35,351 bases of DNA from an uncultured Verrucomicrobiota bacterium (GTDB lineage Bacteria; Verrucomicrobiota; Verrucomicrobiia; Opitutales; Intestinicryptomonadaceae). A program made the translations under genes and the position numbers. The stretch covers positions 1 through 35,351 of the forward strand of contig CASFDK010000026.1 in NCBI GenBank assembly GCA_949293415.1, written 5' to 3'. The notes beneath the pieces are model-generated. The model had not been told where the DNA came from, made no database searches, and was given only the letters and a program-made list of their open reading frames with translations. This document shows positions 14,709 through 23,892 of the stretch, piece after piece; position 1 is the stretch's first letter, and each line of letters begins with the position of its first letter.

Positions 14709-17477
14709 CTACCTGTTCAACCCGAGCAAAAATTCCACGTTCGTGCGCACCTTTTTCAGACGCTGAACGAGCATTTCCATCGCATCGGTTGCGGGCACGC
14801 CCTTCATCGCACGGCGCAGCGCGTATATTTTCGACATTTCGTCGGGGTGATAGAGCAGTTCCTCCTTGCGCGTTCCGCTCTTTTCGATGTTGATTGCGGG
14901 GAAAATTCGCTTGTCCGAAAGCGCGCGGTCGAGGTGCAGCTCCAAATTGCCCGTACCCTTGAATTCCTCGAAGATGACTTCGTCCATCTTGCTGCCCGTT
15001 TCGACGAGAGCCGTGCCGATAATCGTAAGCGACCCGCCGCCTTCGATGTTTCGCGCCGAGCCGAAAAACTTCTTCGGCTTCTGGAGCGCGTTCGCCTCCA
15101 CGCCGCCCGACATCGTGCGCCCGCCGTTGGGCATAAGCGCGTTGTAGGCGCGGGCGAGCCTTGTTATCGAGTCGAGCAGAATCACAACGTCTTCGCCGCA
15201 TTCGACCATCCTGCGGGCGCGGCTGATTACCATTTCGGCGGCGTGTACGTGATTCGAAGCCTCCTCGTCGAAAGTCGAAGCGACTACCTCGGCATCGACA
15301 CTGCGCCTGAAGTCGGTGACTTCTTCGGGGCGTTCGTCCACGAGCAGAATTATCAGCCTTGCGTCGGGCGCATTGCGGCGTATCGACTTCGCCATCGCCT
15401 GCATCAAAACGGTTTTGCCCGTGCGCGGCGGCGCGACAATCAGCGCGCGCTGTCCGAAGCCTATGGGCGTAAGCAAATCGACCGCCCGCATCGAAAGGTT
15501 GTCGGAAGCCGACATTCCGCCGTCCTCCATAATTATTCTGCGGGTGGGGTAGTAGGGCACGAGGTCGGTGAACGGCGTCGTGTTTTTCGCGCTTTCTGGC
15601 GATCCGCCCATAACCGACGTTATACAGACCGCAACGGGGCACGTTTCGCGTCCGTTTTCGCGCGGGGGCATTGCAAGCACGCCCACGGTGTGCCCGCGCT
15701 TCAGACCGAACCTGTCTATGAACATCTGCGGAACGTAGACCGAATTTACGCCGAGCCTGTAGTTGTCGTCGGCGAACGCCAACGCGCCGCCGAAACCGTC
15801 TTCGAAAACGTCGAGCACGCCCCTGAGCGCGACGAGCTTTTTGTTTTCGCGCGCGTATTTGAAATAGTCGGCGACAAGTTCCGTTTTCGGACATCCCGCG
15901 CGGTAGGGAATCTGCATGACATCGTATTTTTCGCGAAGCTCGCGCAAACCGAGTGCGCGTACTTCGTCGAATCCGCCGATTGATTCGATTTCGCCGAATC
16001 CGCCGATTTTCATCGAGGTCGGTTCGTCGTAGGGCGCGGGTTCGCCCGACTTGCCTTCCGCCTGCGGTTCTTTCGCGGTTTCAGATTCGGTTTGCTCGGT
16101 AGATTTTTCAATCAGCCCCTTTTCGAGACCGTATTTTTTCGCGGCTGAGTCGTTGGCGTTTACCATCAACTCCCAGTAATTCATATCCGAAAGGCTCTTT
16201 TGCGGCGCGACGTATTCCGCCGTTTCGTTCTCGGCCTTTTGCGCCGATTCGCTTTCCGAAAGCTGCTCGGTCGAGTCTAGGGCGGTTTCCCCGTCCGTCC
16301 GCGTCTCGGTATCCGCAACCGCTTCGTTTGCGGCGGTTTCGTACGCGGCACCGCCCGCCGATTCGGCGGCTTGCGCGTTGCGCGAATTTTCGAGCTCGCC
16401 AATGCTTATCGGCGTTGCGTTTTCGAAAGATTCCGTTTCGGGCGATTTTCCAAGATACACTCGCGCAAGATATTCTTCGAGAGCCTTCTGGCTTTTGAGC
16501 GCATGCCATTCCGGCAAATCCGCGGGATTTATAAACTGCTCTTCCGCGTTCTGGTTTTGCATCCAGCGCGGCTTTTTCTGTTTCTGCTGCTGTTGTTGCT
16601 GTTTTTGCTGCCTGCCGTTTTGTTGCTGGTTTTGCTGGCGGTTCTGCTGGTTGTTTTGAAACTGCTGGCGGTTGTTGCCCTGCTGCTGGCTCCTGTTTTT
16701 CTGGAAGCGGTTGTTCTGGTTTTGCTGGCGGTTGTTTTGGAACTGCTGCTTGTTGTCGCCGTTCTGCCTGCCCTGCCTGTTGTTGCGCTCGAAGCGGTTG
16801 TTGTTGCGTTTCTGCCAGCGGTTGCGCGAGTCGTCCTGCCTTTCGAAAGGCTCTTCGTCGACCGCGTTTTCGTATTCGCGGGCTTCGGCGATTCTGCGGT
16901 CGTCGCTTTCCGCAACCTCCGCGTCGGCACTTTCGATTTCGCCGTCGGCGGCGCGGTACGCGTCGGGGTCGAGATCTTCGTCGGTGGTGGAAAAGTAGGT
17001 CGGAATGTCGCCGTCGTTTTCTTCGCCGGTTTCCTCGGAGTGCGTTGCGTATTCGAAGTCGTCCGATTTGTCTTTGTGGACGAAGATTTCCGCTTCGTCG
17101 TCCGATTCCCCGCCGTCCTGCCGTTCGGTTTCCTGCGGCGCGGCTACGGGCGCGTCGCGCCATTGCGGGCCGTCGGTGCGCGGAATCTTCGCGCTTCTGC
17201 CGCCGCGCGCGCGGTGGCGTTTTACTTCGCCCTCGAGCGTTTCGTCGAGCGACTTCGCGCCCGCGCTTTCGGGAACGGACACGGCTTGCGCTTCGTCCGA
17301 TTGCGGAACTTCGGGCGCGTCGGAAATCAGCTGTCCGCTTTCCGATTTCTTTGGTCTTCCGCGTTTTTTTGCGGCTGTCTCGGTCGGTTGGTTTTGCTCC
17401 GATTTTTTCGGTCTGCCGCGTTTCTTTTGTACGGGCGCGGATTCTTCAAAAAGGTTTTGCTGTTCTTCTTCCATCAT
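14709..17477 (-). CDS. rho: Transcription termination factor Rho with long AT-hook and Gln/Asn-rich N-terminus
   Basis: 922 residues against about 420 for E. coli Rho. The C-terminal part is a normal hexameric RNA helicase: an RNA-binding domain (about 515-640), P-loop APPRTGKT near residue 685, [10 protein letters not shown], Walker [17 protein letters not shown], then [18 protein letters not shown] and the secondary RNA-binding loops up to EFLLGLNR. The N-terminal half is low complexity. Two identical AT-hook-like motifs (KKRGRPKKS, residues 18-26 and 37-45) are followed by an acidic stretch, and then about 90 residues (216-307) are almost only Q, N, R and K. Such regions in other Rho proteins are linked to extra RNA binding or phase separation. 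It starts 3 nt after the coaE stop, so it is translationally linked. A second ATG one codon on is the alternative start. Confidence 0.95.
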   Translation of the reverse strand: MMEEEQQNLFEESAPVQKKRGRPKKSEQNQPTETAAKKRGRPKKSESGQLISDAPEVPQSDEAQAVSVPESAGAKSLDETLEGEVKRHRARGGRSAKIPRTDGPQWRDAPVAAPQETERQDGGESDDEAEIFVHKDKSDDFEYATHSEETGEENDGDIPTYFSTTDEDLDPDAYRAADGEIESADAEVAESDDRRIAEAREYENAVDEEPFERQDDSRNRWQKRNNNRFERNNRQGRQNGDNKQQFQNNRQQNQNNRFQKNRSQQQGNNRQQFQNNQQNRQQNQQQNGRQQKQQQQQQKQKKPRWMQNQNAEEQFINPADLPEWHALKSQKALEEYLARVYLGKSPETESFENATPISIGELENSRNAQAAESAGGAAYETAANEAVADTETRTDGETALDSTEQLSESESAQKAENETAEYVAPQKSLSDMNYWELMVNANDSAAKKYGLEKGLIEKSTEQTESETAKEPQAEGKSGEPAPYDEPTSMKIGGFGEIESIGGFDEVRALGLRELREKYDVMQIPYRAGCPKTELVADYFKYARENKKLVALRGVLDVFEDGFGGALAFADDNYRLGVNSVYVPQMFIDRFGLKRGHTVGVLAMPPRENGRETCPVAVCITSVMGGSPESAKNTTPFTDLVPYYPTRRIIMEDGGMSASDNLSMRAVDLLTPIGFGQRALIVAPPRTGKTVLMQAMAKSIRRNAPDARLIILLVDERPEEVTDFRRSVDAEVVASTFDEEASNHVHAAEMVISRARRMVECGEDVVILLDSITRLARAYNALMPNGGRTMSGGVEANALQKPKKFFGSARNIEGGGSLTIIGTALVETGSKMDEVIFEEFKGTGNLELHLDRALSDKRIFPAINIEKSGTRKEELLYHPDEMSKIYALRRAMKGVPATDAMEMLVQRLKKVRTNVEFLLGLNR

Positions 17478-17480
17478 GGA

Positions 17481-18074
17481 TTAAATTAAACGTGATAACA
17501 CAAGCCCTGCCTGCTCTTTTAAAAACTGCAGACCGCTTTCGTTGAACAGGGCGACATCCGCCAGTTTCAACTTTTGCGCGGGAGACATTTGGCGGGCATC
17601 GCGCTCCGAAACCTGCTCGGGCGACATTCCCCTATCTGCGAGGCGTTCGAGCCTCAATTTTTCGCTACAAAAAACAGTAATGCAGAAATCGAATTTCTTT
17701 TCAAGATTTTTCTCGAACAGTAGCGGAACCTCGACCACGGCAACCTTTGCGCCGCCCGACTTTTCGAGTTCGCCGACACGCGCGCGCCACATTTTTTCGA
17801 TTGTCGGATGTACGGCTTTTTCGATTTCCGCAAGCTTTTCGGAGTCCGCAAAAACCGCTTCGGCGATTTTCTGGCGGTTCGCCCGTCCATCGGGCAGATA
17901 CGCCGCCTCTCCCGCAACGCGTTTTACGGCGGCAATGCAGAGGGGGTCTTTTTCTATCGCTTCGTGCGCGAGCTTGTCGGCGTCGATTACAGCCGCGCCC
18001 AGTTCCGCGAAGATTTTTGCCGCGGTCGATTTGCCGCAGCCCATTGCGCCCGTGAGGGCTATTACTGTCGCCAT
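17481..18074 (-). CDS. coaE: Dephospho-CoA kinase CoaE
   Basis: 197 residues, the usual length. It phosphorylates the 3'-OH of dephospho-CoA, the last step of coenzyme A synthesis, in the cytoplasm. The P-loop GAMGCGKST sits at residues 9-17, followed by VIDADKLAHE, the conserved CoaE Asp motif. VVEVPLLFEKNLEKKFD matches the family's VPLLFE block, and RLADRGMSPEQVSERDARQM the lid/CoA-binding block. It lies between def and rho on the same strand, with 60 nt before it and 3 nt after it, so it is likely part of one operon. Confidence 0.95.
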   Translation of the reverse strand: MATVIALTGAMGCGKSTAAKIFAELGAAVIDADKLAHEAIEKDPLCIAAVKRVAGEAAYLPDGRANRQKIAEAVFADSEKLAEIEKAVHPTIEKMWRARVGELEKSGGAKVAVVEVPLLFEKNLEKKFDFCITVFCSEKLRLERLADRGMSPEQVSERDARQMSPAQKLKLADVALFNESGLQFLKEQAGLVLSRLI

Positions 18075-18134
18075 AATTACGGAATTAAGGTTTGCGCCCG
18101 CGCGGGGCGTATTTAATAAATCCGCGAACCCCGA

Positions 18135-18734
18135 CTACTTTTTGTGCTCGGCGGCTTTCCGAGCCTTAAGGAAATCGCGCGTTTCGCGGCGCAGTTTTTT
18201 GAGCTTCGGTTCTATCTTGAAGAGCTGGCGCGGCTTGAGCCTGTCTACAAAGCACACGCCGTCGAGATGGTCGTTTTCGTGCTGCACGCATCTGGCGAAG
18301 AGCCCCTCGCAGACGAGTTCATGCGGAACGCCCGCAACGTCGAAATAGTTGAGCCTTACAATGCAGCTGCGCTCCACTTCGGCGAAAATCCCCGGAAACG
18401 AAAGGCATCCCTCTTCGCCGATTTCCACATAATCGCCCAGCTCCTCGACCTCGGGATTTACCGCCACAAGCGGCATTGCCAGGTCGAGCGGCAGCTCCCT
18501 GCCGTCGAGCGTGAACACGCACGGAGATTCGGGGTTCGACCTGCGGCGCATATCGATGGCGAACACGCGTTTGGCCACGTCGATTTGCGGCGCGGCAAGC
18601 CCGAGCCCGTTTTCCTCGTACATCGTTTCGACGAGGTCGTCGCCGAGTTGCTTGAGCGATTCGTCGAAAACATCCACTTTTTCGGCTTTCTCCTTGAGGA
18701 TGTGCTCCCCGAATTTTGTAAGGCGTCTTAACAT
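18135..18734 (-). CDS. def: Peptide deformylase
   Basis: 199 residues. It removes the formyl group from the N-terminal methionine of new proteins, using a bound metal. All three family motifs are present: GLGLAAPQ (residues 43-50), EEGCLS (107-112, metal-binding Cys110) and QHENDHLDG (151-159, metal-binding His152 and His156, catalytic Glu153). The start MLRRLTKFG at 18734 is chosen because family members begin just here; an upstream extension would overlap the preceding gene and adds no conserved sequence. The preceding gene ends 22 nt upstream and coaE follows after 60 nt. Confidence 0.95.
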   Translation of the reverse strand: MLRRLTKFGEHILKEKAEKVDVFDESLKQLGDDLVETMYEENGLGLAAPQIDVAKRVFAIDMRRRSNPESPCVFTLDGRELPLDLAMPLVAVNPEVEELGDYVEIGEEGCLSFPGIFAEVERSCIVRLNYFDVAGVPHELVCEGLFARCVQHENDHLDGVCFVDRLKPRQLFKIEPKLKKLRRETRDFLKARKAAEHKK

Positions 18735-18756
18735 TGCGTGCTGAACGAGTTTTTTG

Positions 18757-19218
18757 TTATTCGGAATCCTGCTTTTCCCCGCGCGGAACTTTGCCGTTTG
18801 TACGCAGGACAAGCACGGGCTCTTTTGTCTTTACCCAAATTTTGTGCTCTTTGTAGACTTTCGCCGAACCGAACTCGCAGGCTTCGGCGATGGTCTTTAT
18901 CGGCATGCGCCTGCCCTTGGGGGTCAGATTGAAATCGTACACGCCCTTGTGGAGGCGTTCGAGCGCCTGCATCGGCGCGTCGTCTTCGGGAATCTGAACC
19001 ACCCAGCCCTGATACTCGAAGCCCGTTTCGCCGATTTTTCCGTAGGGGTCGTTGACGACGATGACAAACTGCTTCTTTACGGCGGGTTCCTTTTCCGCGT
19101 CCGCGTCTTTCTGTTTCGATTCGAACTTAATATCTTCCATAATCTGGGAGATTTTGCGCGCGTCCAAATCCGCCCGTTGGAGAATCATCTGTACAAGCTC
19201 AATGTCTACTTTTGCCAT
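18757..19218 (-). CDS. Conserved-looking hypothetical protein at the head of the def-coaE-rho cluster
   Basis: 153 residues from the ATG at 19218 (MAKVDIELVQMIL). Longer frames upstream run into the divergent intergenic region and lack protein-like character. The N-terminal 40 residues are helical and look able to bind something (LQRADLDARKISQIMEDIKFE). A charged linker follows, then a beta-rich C-terminal domain with VIVVNDPYGKIGETGFEYQGWVVQI and KTEPVLVLRTNGKVPRGEK-like strands. No signal peptide or membrane segment, so cytoplasmic. I do not recognise a family. Its place as first gene in front of def, coaE and rho suggests a housekeeping link, but no function is assigned. Confidence 0.75.
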   Translation of the reverse strand: MAKVDIELVQMILQRADLDARKISQIMEDIKFESKQKDADAEKEPAVKKQFVIVVNDPYGKIGETGFEYQGWVVQIPEDDAPMQALERLHKGVYDFNLTPKGRRMPIKTIAEACEFGSAKVYKEHKIWVKTKEPVLVLRTNGKVPRGEKQDSE

Positions 19219-19388
19219 AATCACAAGGAAAAGCCAGCGGGGGGTATTTGTCAACATTTTCAGACTTCGGCGTATTTTTGCGGATAAAGAACTTGCTTTT
19301 ATTTGAAAGAAGTCTAAGGCTTCCGTATTCGTAATATTCCGTTGCGGTTTAAGCTTCGGAGTGTGTTTTTTTACTCTTTTCACTCGAT
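19219..19388. promoter_or_regulatory. Divergent intergenic region (def cluster / transporter)
   Basis: 170 bp between two divergent start codons, so it must hold both promoters. On the minus strand TTGACA occurs at 19255-19250, 31 nt before the ATG, without a clear -10 box. No convincing plus-strand boxes were found. Confidence 0.4.
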
Positions 19389-21047
19389 ATGGCTTGGTTG
19401 ACAAATCTGTTTTTCGGCACGGGAATCGCGCACAGCGTGCTCGTGCTCGCGCTCGTAATAGCCTTCGGCGTATGGCTCGGCAAACTCAAGGTTGCGGGAA
19501 TTTCGCTCGGCATCACTTGGATTCTTTTCGTGGGCATCGCCTTCGGACACTTCGGTATGGGAATCGAGCCGAACGTTTTGCACTTCGTGCGCGAATTCGG
19601 TCTGATTTTGTTCGTCTATTCGATAGGTCTGCAGGTCGGCCCCGGCTTCTTTTCGTCGTTTAAAAAGGCCGGCTTGAAGCTCAACGCGGTTGCGATGGGC
19701 ATAGTGTTTTCGGGCGTGCTGACCACCTGCGTTATCAGCTTTATTTCGGGCGTGCCGATTCCCACAATGGTAGGCATTCTTTCGGGCGCGGTAACAAACA
19801 CCCCCGGTCTCGGCGCGGCATCGCAGACATACTTCGACATATTCGGCAAAAACGACCCAACGATTTCGCTCGGCTACGCAGTGGCATATCCGCTCGGGGT
19901 AATCGGCGTGATTTCGTCGATGATAATTTTGAAGTCGGTCTTCCGCGTTTCCGCCGAACGCGAGATGCGCGACGTCGAAACGGGCAGCGGCGTTAAAGAG
20001 GGCGCGGAACGTATGTCCATAGCCATCGCAAACCCGTCCCTTTTCGGCAAAAAAATCGACGAAGTAATCCGCCTTGCGGGACGCAGGTTCGTAATCTCGC
20101 GCGTCTGCCGCCCCGACGGACACATCGAAGTTGCCGCCCCCGAAACCTCGCTGAAATCGGGAGACAAAATTCTCGTGGTCTGCGACGCCAAAGACGCCGA
20201 CTTTCTGGGCGCATTTTTTGGTGAACGCGTCGATATGGAATGGCAGAAGCTCGACACCGTTCTCGAGGCGCGGCGCATACTTATTACCAACCACGACATC
20301 AACGGAAAGACGCTCGGAAAACTCGGGCTTTTCGGCGGCGTTTCGTTCAACATCACGCGCGTCAACCGCGCGGGTATCGACCTTGTCGCGTATCCGAGCC
20401 TCCAGTTGCAGGTGGGCGACCGCGTAACGGTAGTCGGCTCGTCGGGGGCGATAGGCAATGTGGAGAAAATTCTGGGCAATTCGATGCTCAAACTGCGCCA
20501 GCCAAATCTCGTGCCGATTTTTCTCGGCATATTCTTCGGCGTGCTTTTGGGATCTATTCCGTTCTCGTTCCCCGGTATTCCGCAACCCGTAAAACTCGGC
20601 TTGGCGGGCGGGCCATTGGTTGTCTCCATTCTTCTTAGCCGTTTCGGCTCGCGCTTCAAAATGGTTACCTACACGACAGTCAGCGCAAGCCTTATGCTTC
20701 GCGAAATAGGCATCGCGCTGTTTTTGGCGGGCGTGGGTATCGGCGCGGGCGGCGAGTTCATTTCGACAATCGTAGACGGCGGCGGCTACAAGTGGATTGC
20801 CTACGGCTTCATAATCACGATGGTGCCGATGATGCTTGTAGGTTCGCTCGCAAGGGTGCTTCTGAAGGTGGACTATTTCACGCTCGTCGGCGTGCTCGCG
20901 GGCAGCACCACAAACCCGCCCGCGCTCGCCTACGCAACTTCGTCGAGCGGCAACAACCTTCCCGCCGTAGGCTACGCAACGGTATATCCGCTGACGATGT
21001 TTATGAGGGTGCTCACGGCGCAGTTGCTGATAATATTCCTCTCGTAG
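19389..21047 (+). CDS. AspT/YidE-family transporter (aspartate:alanine exchanger family)
   Basis: 552 residues in the inner membrane. Two membrane bundles of about five helices (about 15-185 and 380-552) flank two cytosolic RCK-C/TrkA-C domains. The first spans about 210-285 (SIANPSLFGKKIDEV to GDKILVVCDAKD); the second spans about 290-370 (NGKTLGKLGLF to GDRVTVVGSSGAI). The repeated motifs GAVTNTPGLGAA (about 137-148) and GSTTNPPALAYA (near 510) are the paired family signature. This arrangement is that of AspT and of E. coli YidE/YbjL. AspT exchanges aspartate and alanine, but most family members have unknown substrates, so none is assigned. It is divergent from the def cluster and ends before a strong terminator. 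Confidence 0.88.
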   Translation: MAWLTNLFFGTGIAHSVLVLALVIAFGVWLGKLKVAGISLGITWILFVGIAFGHFGMGIEPNVLHFVREFGLILFVYSIGLQVGPGFFSSFKKAGLKLNAVAMGIVFSGVLTTCVISFISGVPIPTMVGILSGAVTNTPGLGAASQTYFDIFGKNDPTISLGYAVAYPLGVIGVISSMIILKSVFRVSAEREMRDVETGSGVKEGAERMSIAIANPSLFGKKIDEVIRLAGRRFVISRVCRPDGHIEVAAPETSLKSGDKILVVCDAKDADFLGAFFGERVDMEWQKLDTVLEARRILITNHDINGKTLGKLGLFGGVSFNITRVNRAGIDLVAYPSLQLQVGDRVTVVGSSGAIGNVEKILGNSMLKLRQPNLVPIFLGIFFGVLLGSIPFSFPGIPQPVKLGLAGGPLVVSILLSRFGSRFKMVTYTTVSASLMLREIGIALFLAGVGIGAGGEFISTIVDGGGYKWIAYGFIITMVPMMLVGSLARVLLKVDYFTLVGVLAGSTTNPPALAYATSSSGNNLPAVGYATVYPLTMFMRVLTAQLLIIFLS

Positions 21048-21077
21048 CTTCGACCGTTTTCGGTCTTTCGATATTTC

Positions 21078-21106
21078 GCCGCGGCTCGGAAAGACCGCGG
21101 CTTTTT
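21078..21106 (+). terminator. Intrinsic terminator after the transporter gene
   Basis: GCCGCGG (21078-21084) pairs with CCGCGGC (21095-21101) over a 10-nt loop, followed by TTTTT. It lies 30 nt past the transporter stop. Confidence 0.85.
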
Positions 21107-21176
21107 CGCGGGAACCTTATGCAACTTTTCGCTGTCCGACACCAAAAGACCAACCCGTATTTTGAAAGGAATTGAA

Positions 21177-22598
21177 ATGAGAGAAAAAGCACTGTTTGCC
21201 GCGGCGGTGTTGTTCGCCTTCTGCCCGTTCGTTTTTGCCGACTTCGTTTCCGACGTCGAGAAGGTCAGAGCGCAGACTTGGAAGGCGTCCGCATCTTTCA
21301 ACGAAGCCGTAAATTCGGCATCGTCGTATTTTTCGCTGATGAACAAAATGCGTTCCGACGCGCAGTCGGTGTTCGACGGCGCAAACTCGGTATCGCAAAA
21401 GTCGTCGTCGGCGCTCGCAAACTTGGAGTCTCTCGAAGGCGAATTTTCGGCGTTCAAAATCTCGTTCGAGGCAAACGTGCGCAACTGCAACGCTTCGGCA
21501 AAATCGCTCGAAGACGCGCTCAAGAACCTGCCGCTCGGGCAGGAACGCATCGACGCAACGCGCAAACTCATCGGAGAAACCCGCAAGATTGTCTCGCAAA
21601 ATGCGGGCGAAAACTTTCAGGACAAACGCTATTTCGACTCCGTGGACTCGCGCTTCGCCTCGGCAGCGGGCGCGCTTGTTTCCGCCCGCGCTTCGGCGGC
21701 GCGCGTGTCGGTTGCGGCTTCGGTCAACGCCCCGCGCGTCGAGGGGATAAAAGCGGCCGTTGCGATGGCTGAAAACTACATTTCGAAGACGGCGGAAACG
21801 GAGACTAAAAACGCTAAATCCGCGAAGCGGGTCGTAGCCGCCGCGTCGGAATTTTCCGACGAATTCGGAGCGGCTTTGTCACGCTACGAAAACTTGGGCG
21901 AAATCTGCCAGGACGCGCGCTCGCGCACGCTTTCGGCGGCGTTCAAAACAAGCGCGTTTGTGCTCAACACGCTTTCTAAATCCGAAAAATACGGCAAACA
22001 GATTTTCACGCAGGCGGAATCGGTAAACCTTTCGTCAATGCCGTCGTACTACCGTCCGAGCGGAAAGCGGAAGTTGCTGAAGGCTGAGGGGTCGTCGCGG
22101 GCTCTCGGCGTGTCCGCCTACGCCGCCGAAAACGCATCGATGCCCTCTCAAGGTTGGACGGCAAACGCTATGGCGGATTCTGGCGCGAACTCCTCCGACA
22201 GGGCTGCGCCCGCGCCGGACAAGAGCAAAGTCCGCGCAGAAATTCTTGCGGCGTGCGCCGAAATAGAATTTGTTTCCGCCGAACTTCGCGCAGCTACCGA
22301 CGCACTCAACCAGATTGTCTCGTCCGCCGAAATATCGCTTTCTGCAATATCGAATCTGGAAAGCGGCGCGTCGAAAATCCTGCGCTCTTCTATAGACGCA
22401 TACGCGCAGTCGCAAACGCTTTCGTCCGACATCCTGCTGCTCGACATCAACATCAAGACATTCGCCGCACAAAACAAAATCTCGTCCGCAAAAATGGGCG
22501 AACTCTACGAGGCGTCGAAGTCCGATTTCGGGAAGGCGAAAAAGGACGCGGCGACAATCGAATCGAGACTTGACGAACTAGCCAAAGAGGTTCAGTAG
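21177..22598 (+). CDS. Secreted helical (coiled-coil-like) protein of unknown function
   Basis: 473 residues. The start at 21177 is chosen over 21162 because AAAGGA lies 8 nt upstream. The signal peptide is MREKALFAAAVLFAFCPFVFA with cleavage before DF. The mature protein is almost all Ala, Ser, Glu, Lys and Asp with heptad-like spacing, as in long helical bundles. A Ser/Ala/Pro-rich linker at about 285-345 splits it into two helical parts. No enzyme motif is visible. The Sel1-repeat gene follows after only 6 nt, so the two are probably co-expressed and both act in the periplasm. A smaller protein of similar composition is encoded at 29126. Function unknown. Confidence 0.8.
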   Translation: MREKALFAAAVLFAFCPFVFADFVSDVEKVRAQTWKASASFNEAVNSASSYFSLMNKMRSDAQSVFDGANSVSQKSSSALANLESLEGEFSAFKISFEANVRNCNASAKSLEDALKNLPLGQERIDATRKLIGETRKIVSQNAGENFQDKRYFDSVDSRFASAAGALVSARASAARVSVAASVNAPRVEGIKAAVAMAENYISKTAETETKNAKSAKRVVAAASEFSDEFGAALSRYENLGEICQDARSRTLSAAFKTSAFVLNTLSKSEKYGKQIFTQAESVNLSSMPSYYRPSGKRKLLKAEGSSRALGVSAYAAENASMPSQGWTANAMADSGANSSDRAAPAPDKSKVRAEILAACAEIEFVSAELRAATDALNQIVSSAEISLSAISNLESGASKILRSSIDAYAQSQTLSSDILLLDINIKTFAAQNKISSAKMGELYEASKSDFGKAKKDAATIESRLDELAKEVQ

Positions 22599-22604
22599 TC
22601 CGGT

Positions 22605-23534
22605 ATGCACCTGTTTTTTCGGCTGTTGACCGCTTTCGCAATCGTCGCATCGTCCGCTTCGACATTCGCCGAAACGGGCGATTCGCGCATAACCGACAGG
22701 GGCGCGGAAATATTGCTGACCCGCGCCGAACGCGGCGACACCGAAACAAAACTTTCCGTGGCACTAAGCTACGCGCAGGGCAAAAAGGGCTTTCCCAAAG
22801 ACGCGGAAACCGCGTTCAAGTGGTTTCTTTCCGCCGCCGAAGACGGCAACGCCTACGCGCAGAATTTCGCGGCATCAGCCTATGCAAAGGGCGAGGGCGC
22901 GCCGAAAGACGCAAAACTCGCCGCCCGTTGGTGGGCGAAAGCCGCCGAAGCGGGCTATCCAGAGGCGATGTTCAACCTCGCAACGTGCTACTCCAACGGC
23001 TTCGGCGTTGAAAAGAACTACAAGACGGCGGTCGAATGGTGGGTAAAAGCGGCGGACCACGGACACCCCGCCGCCCAGTTCAACGTGGCGGTTTTGCACA
23101 TCAACGGCAGCTATCTGAAAAAATCGCTAAAGGACGGAATATTCTGGCTGAAAAAATCGGCTGACGGCGGCAACCGCGACGCTAAAACGGCGCTCGCGGG
23201 CTACTATTACCACGGGGTCGGCGTGCCGTGTATGAAAGGCGAAGCGGCGCGCTTGTGGGGCGAAGCCGCCGACGGCGGAGACCTTTTTGCGCAGAAAAAC
23301 GTTGCGCTGATGTACTGGCGCGGCGACGGCGTTGCGATGGACAGAAAAAAGTTTGCACATTACACAAAACTTGCCGCTGACAACGGCGATGCCGATTCGA
23401 TTTTCAATATGGGGGTAATCTACGAAAACGGCGACGGAGTGCCGCGCGACATCGAACAGGCAATGACCTACTATAAAAAAGCCGCGAAAATGGGACAAAC
23501 CCAAGCCGTAAAACGCCTCGAGCGGGGGAAATAA
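22605..23534 (+). CDS. Secreted Sel1-like repeat protein
   Basis: 309 residues. A signal peptide (MHLFFRLLTAFAIVASSASTFA) is followed by about seven Sel1-like repeats of 36 residues from about residue 45 to the end, each with the pattern AxxxLAxxYxxGxGVxxDxxxAxxWxxKAAxxG; examples are KWFLSAAEDGNAYAQ and EWWVKAADHGHPAAQFN. These solenoids serve protein-protein contacts in the periplasm or at the cell surface. The partner is unknown; the preceding secreted helical protein is a natural candidate. The frame starts 6 nt after that gene. Confidence 0.9.
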   Translation: MHLFFRLLTAFAIVASSASTFAETGDSRITDRGAEILLTRAERGDTETKLSVALSYAQGKKGFPKDAETAFKWFLSAAEDGNAYAQNFAASAYAKGEGAPKDAKLAARWWAKAAEAGYPEAMFNLATCYSNGFGVEKNYKTAVEWWVKAADHGHPAAQFNVAVLHINGSYLKKSLKDGIFWLKKSADGGNRDAKTALAGYYYHGVGVPCMKGEAARLWGEAADGGDLFAQKNVALMYWRGDGVAMDRKKFAHYTKLAADNGDADSIFNMGVIYENGDGVPRDIEQAMTYYKKAAKMGQTQAVKRLERGK

Positions 23535-23730
23535 ATAATGAATTGTGCCGTACATTTATAACGGCACAAGAATGAATTTCAACATCTATCATAAGCGTTG
23601 AAAGAACGACACTATCGCGACGATAGGAGCTGTAGAATTAAAAATCCGTTTAGGAAAAAACAAAATAAGTTCGAATCAACAAAGCCATTGAGCGGCGCAC
23701 AGCACTTTACATTCCATATTAAGGGACAAT
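23535..23730. other. Gene-free stretch with hairpin after the Sel1-repeat gene
   Basis: Starts with a perfect 9-bp hairpin (TTGTGCCGT at 23543-23551, ACGGCACAA at 23561-23569) without a plus-strand T-run, perhaps a weak terminator or an mRNA end. A short inverted repeat CTATCG-CGA-CGATAG lies near 23614-23628. Nothing else recognisable. Confidence 0.5.
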
Positions 23731-23868
23731 TTGAAGACCGCCTACGACAGGGACAACATTGACGCGTATTTGATGTGTCGGCGCGCGGTGGAGTACTGCA
23801 AGGGTGAGGATGATTTTTACCTTGACTCTTTTTTGCGAGTAATGCAGAAGTTATTCTTGTTTGCTTAA
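23731..23868 (+). CDS. Possible small ORF or gene fragment, 45 residues
   Basis: Open frame from a TTG at 23731 to the TAA at 23868, reading LKTAYDRDNIDAYLMCRRAVEYC and ending in LRVMQKLFLFA. It is protein-like (charged helix, no GC-shadow bias), but there is no ATG and no clear ribosome site. Upstream the frame is open only to 23692. It may be the end of a lost gene. No family recognised. Confidence 0.3.
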   Translation: MKTAYDRDNIDAYLMCRRAVEYCKGEDDFYLDSFLRVMQKLFLFA

Positions 23869-23876
23869 ACGTTTAA
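23865..23876. promoter_or_regulatory. LacI-type operator-like palindrome before the GH92 gene
   Basis: TTAAACGTTTAA is a perfect 12-bp palindrome centred on CG, the usual core of LacI/GalR-family operators, 16 bp upstream of the mannosidase ATG. It suggests sugar-responsive repression. No LacI-family regulator is encoded in the window. Confidence 0.45.
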
Positions 23877-23892
23877 CTATGTTTTGGTTTAT

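Noticed and set aside
16371..17489. 372-codon Leu/Val/Phe-rich plus-strand frame that looks like a membrane protein
   Set aside because: It is the antisense of the CAG/AAC-rich (Gln/Asn) region of rho.
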